In this document: piece after piece, positions 62,801-64,000 of the stretch
Layout of the letters: each line of letters opens with the position of its first letter
Position numbering within the stretch: the stretch's first letter is position 1
Assembly: GCF_020687765.1 (NCBI RefSeq)
Contig: NZ_JAJEWJ010000003.1
Coordinates: 62,001 to 126,000, forward strand
Source of the DNA: Sphingobacterium sp. FBM7-1
GTDB lineage: Bacteria; Bacteroidota; Bacteroidia; Sphingobacteriales; Sphingobacteriaceae
Direction: 5' to 3'
DNA length: 64,000 nucleotides
Made by a program: the position numbers and the translations under genes
Notes under the pieces: generated by a model
Seen by the model: the letters and a program-made list of their open reading frames with translations, nothing else
The model's database searches: none
Told to the model about the DNA's origin: nothing

Positions 62801-64000
62801 TCTTTTTTTTGCTTTCCTTTTTACCTTGATCGATATATTTCTGCATTTCTGCTTTCATTTCTTTAGTAGCCGGAGAAGGAATTTTCACTTCCGTCTTTAC
62901 AACCTTTACGGCTAGGTCATACGCTTTCTCATATTCCTCCATCTCATCATATAGCTTCGCCAACAAATAAAATGGATAGAGACGATTAGGTACCAAGTTC
63001 GCCGCGTAGCGGTAATGGTTTTCTGCGAAGTGGTATTTTTTTTCTTCCTGTCGATTCCGCCCCGCCAAAACCCAGAACATCGGATCCGCACTGACGTGCG
63101 TACCCGCGAAGAGCACCTTCGTGCTCTCCTCAAACTCCTCTATCATCCGTAAGCTACGTCCGTATTCAAATAGAAAATGAGGTTGGTCCTTCAATAGCGG
63201 ATATAACGGCTTATAGTGCGCTACCACCTTCTCATAGCTACCTGTTTGGTAATAGATCTGCGCCTGGTTCCAGGCTTGATGAGCCTGGAAGACCGGATAA
63301 CGTTTATATAGTGTCTGAGCGAAATAAAGCGTAGAAAGTAGTAGGACGGCCAGCACCGTATACTTGTTCCACCGCGCCCGCACCCTAATATCGATGGGGT
63401 CCGTCCAGATGTACGCAAATTGAAAGCGGTGCCAGATACAATTCGTCAGAAAAAAGATGAGCAAGATCAGAAAAGGAATTAAACGAAAGGGATACGAAAA
63501 AAAGGCAAACACCAAGACACCCGCTAGGCCGCCCACCGCCATAAAACGTCGATAGCGGATACCCGTTACAAAGGCAAACAGCAAAACAAATAAGAACAAT
63601 GCCAGCGAAAGATACCCTTGCTCGAATCCGAGCTGCAAGAAATCATTAAAAGCATATTCCGGCGAACCCGTTAACCACCGTTCCCTATCCGTTCCTTGTC
63701 CCCATTTAAAATACGTCTGCTGTGCGTCGCCATACTTACCCCCAAACGCTCCCATTCCTCTCCCTACCCAGCTGTCTGCCCCTTTTACCGTTATTTTCCA
63801 GATCAACATGCGCCCATCAGCCGAATCTTTCTTAAGATGATAAAGACCGGCCGCTGCTACACTCGCAATGATCAACAATACAATGCCGATTCCGATCAAC
63901 CGACCAATGCTTTTAGAATACTTCCCCTTCGGTCTCCAAAAGCAACTGAAATATCCACCACACACGGCTAGGCAACCAACAGCCGCAGCCAGCCAAGCAG
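62757..64000 (-). CDS. O-antigen-ligase-like membrane protein with TPR tail, 5' end outside window
   Basis: About 414 C-terminal residues; no stop or credible start before the right edge, so the N-terminus is outside. Hydrophobic helices, then a periplasmic loop with GRGMGAFGGKYGDAQ and SPEYAFNDFLQLGFEQGYLSL, as in O-antigen ligase (WaaL/Wzy_C) proteins, and further helices. The last about 170 residues are TPR-like (AWNQAQIYYQTGSYEKVVAHY, HFLFEYGRSLRMIEEFEES). Likely moves or polymerises surface glycan. Overlaps the adaptor gene by 44 nt. Confidence 0.85.
   Translation of the reverse strand, partial: AWLAAAVGCLAVCGGYFSCFWRPKGKYSKSIGRLIGIGIVLLIIASVAAAGLYHLKKDSADGRMLIWKITVKGADSWVGRGMGAFGGKYGDAQQTYFKWGQGTDRERWLTGSPEYAFNDFLQLGFEQGYLSLALFLFVLLFAFVTGIRYRRFMAVGGLAGVLVFAFFSYPFRLIPFLILLIFFLTNCIWHRFQFAYIWTDPIDIRVRARWNKYTVLAVLLLSTLYFAQTLYKRYPVFQAHQAWNQAQIYYQTGSYEKVVAHYKPLYPLLKDQPHFLFEYGRSLRMIEEFEESTKVLFAGTHVSADPMFWVLAGRNRQEEKKYHFAENHYRYAANLVPNRLYPFYLLAKLYDEMEEYEKAYDLAVKVVKTEVKIPSPATKEMKAEMQKYIDQGKKESKKKNEDIKKLLGPILVY

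Overview
The window looks like a chromosomal segment of a Bacteroidota species, most likely a Sphingobacteriaceae member (Sphingobacterium, Pedobacter, Olivibacter or Parapedobacter type). The support is a hybrid two-component regulator (HTCS) next to a polysaccharide utilisation operon, carboxypeptidase-like plug extensions on TonB receptors, BACON and DUF4286 domains, many Cys-anchored lipoproteins, and promoter-like sequences of the Bacteroidota type (TTG-N20-TAnnTTTG). No rRNA, tRNA, IS element, phage or CRISPR array was found.

Region 1 (1-16.8 kb) is a glucuronoxylan utilisation locus. A leftward run of at least eight genes with gaps of 2-35 nt encodes GH115 alpha-glucuronidase, a GPH-family oligosaccharide/cation symporter, GH10 xylanase, GH43, GH67 alpha-glucuronidase, BACON-GH30 glucuronoxylanase, GH97 and a second GH43 that runs off the left edge. 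The divergent gene at 12.7-16.7 kb is its likely HTCS sensor-regulator. Between them lies a promoter-like element and a bipartite direct repeat with a 42-bp period, the best candidate HTCS operator. No SusC/SusD pair is in view.

Region 2 (16.9-24.2 kb) holds a phytate-type phosphorus scavenging operon (TonB receptor, purple-acid-type phosphatase, beta-propeller phytase), a separate GH28 pectinase lipoprotein and an alpha/beta hydrolase.

Region 3 (24.3-31.7 kb) is a metal and toxin-antitoxin area. Three TA modules of different families (PIN, YoeB/DUF2683, ParDE) lie between a HMA-AraC regulator and a copper ATPase, which is followed by two small HMA proteins. Two TA promoters show an inverted repeat between the -33 and -7 elements. 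A 74-nt palindromic intergenic repeat occurs at 24.4 kb and again at 37.4 kb.

Region 4 (30.5-37.9 kb) has a TonB receptor paired with a beta-helix-like lipoprotein, divergent from an ABC operon whose permease carries a loop of 24 histidines, followed by a small exported DUF3299-like protein. A 526-nt noncoding, repeat-rich gap follows.

Region 5 (37.9-53.9 kb) is mostly housekeeping: RsmE, a CBS/CorC membrane protein, pyrophosphatase, DedA, HIT, GreA, an RprXY-like two-component system preceded by an S9 peptidase that has lost its catalytic Ser and His, a succinate-semialdehyde dehydrogenase, an RluA pseudouridine synthase, the Mla-type ABC genes (MlaE, MlaF, MlaD) and a DUF6600-like protein with a long basic low-complexity tail.

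Region 6 (54-64 kb) is an RND efflux operon with one adaptor, one TolC-like channel and two different permeases. It overlaps the 3' end of an O-antigen-ligase-like gene that leaves the window on the right.
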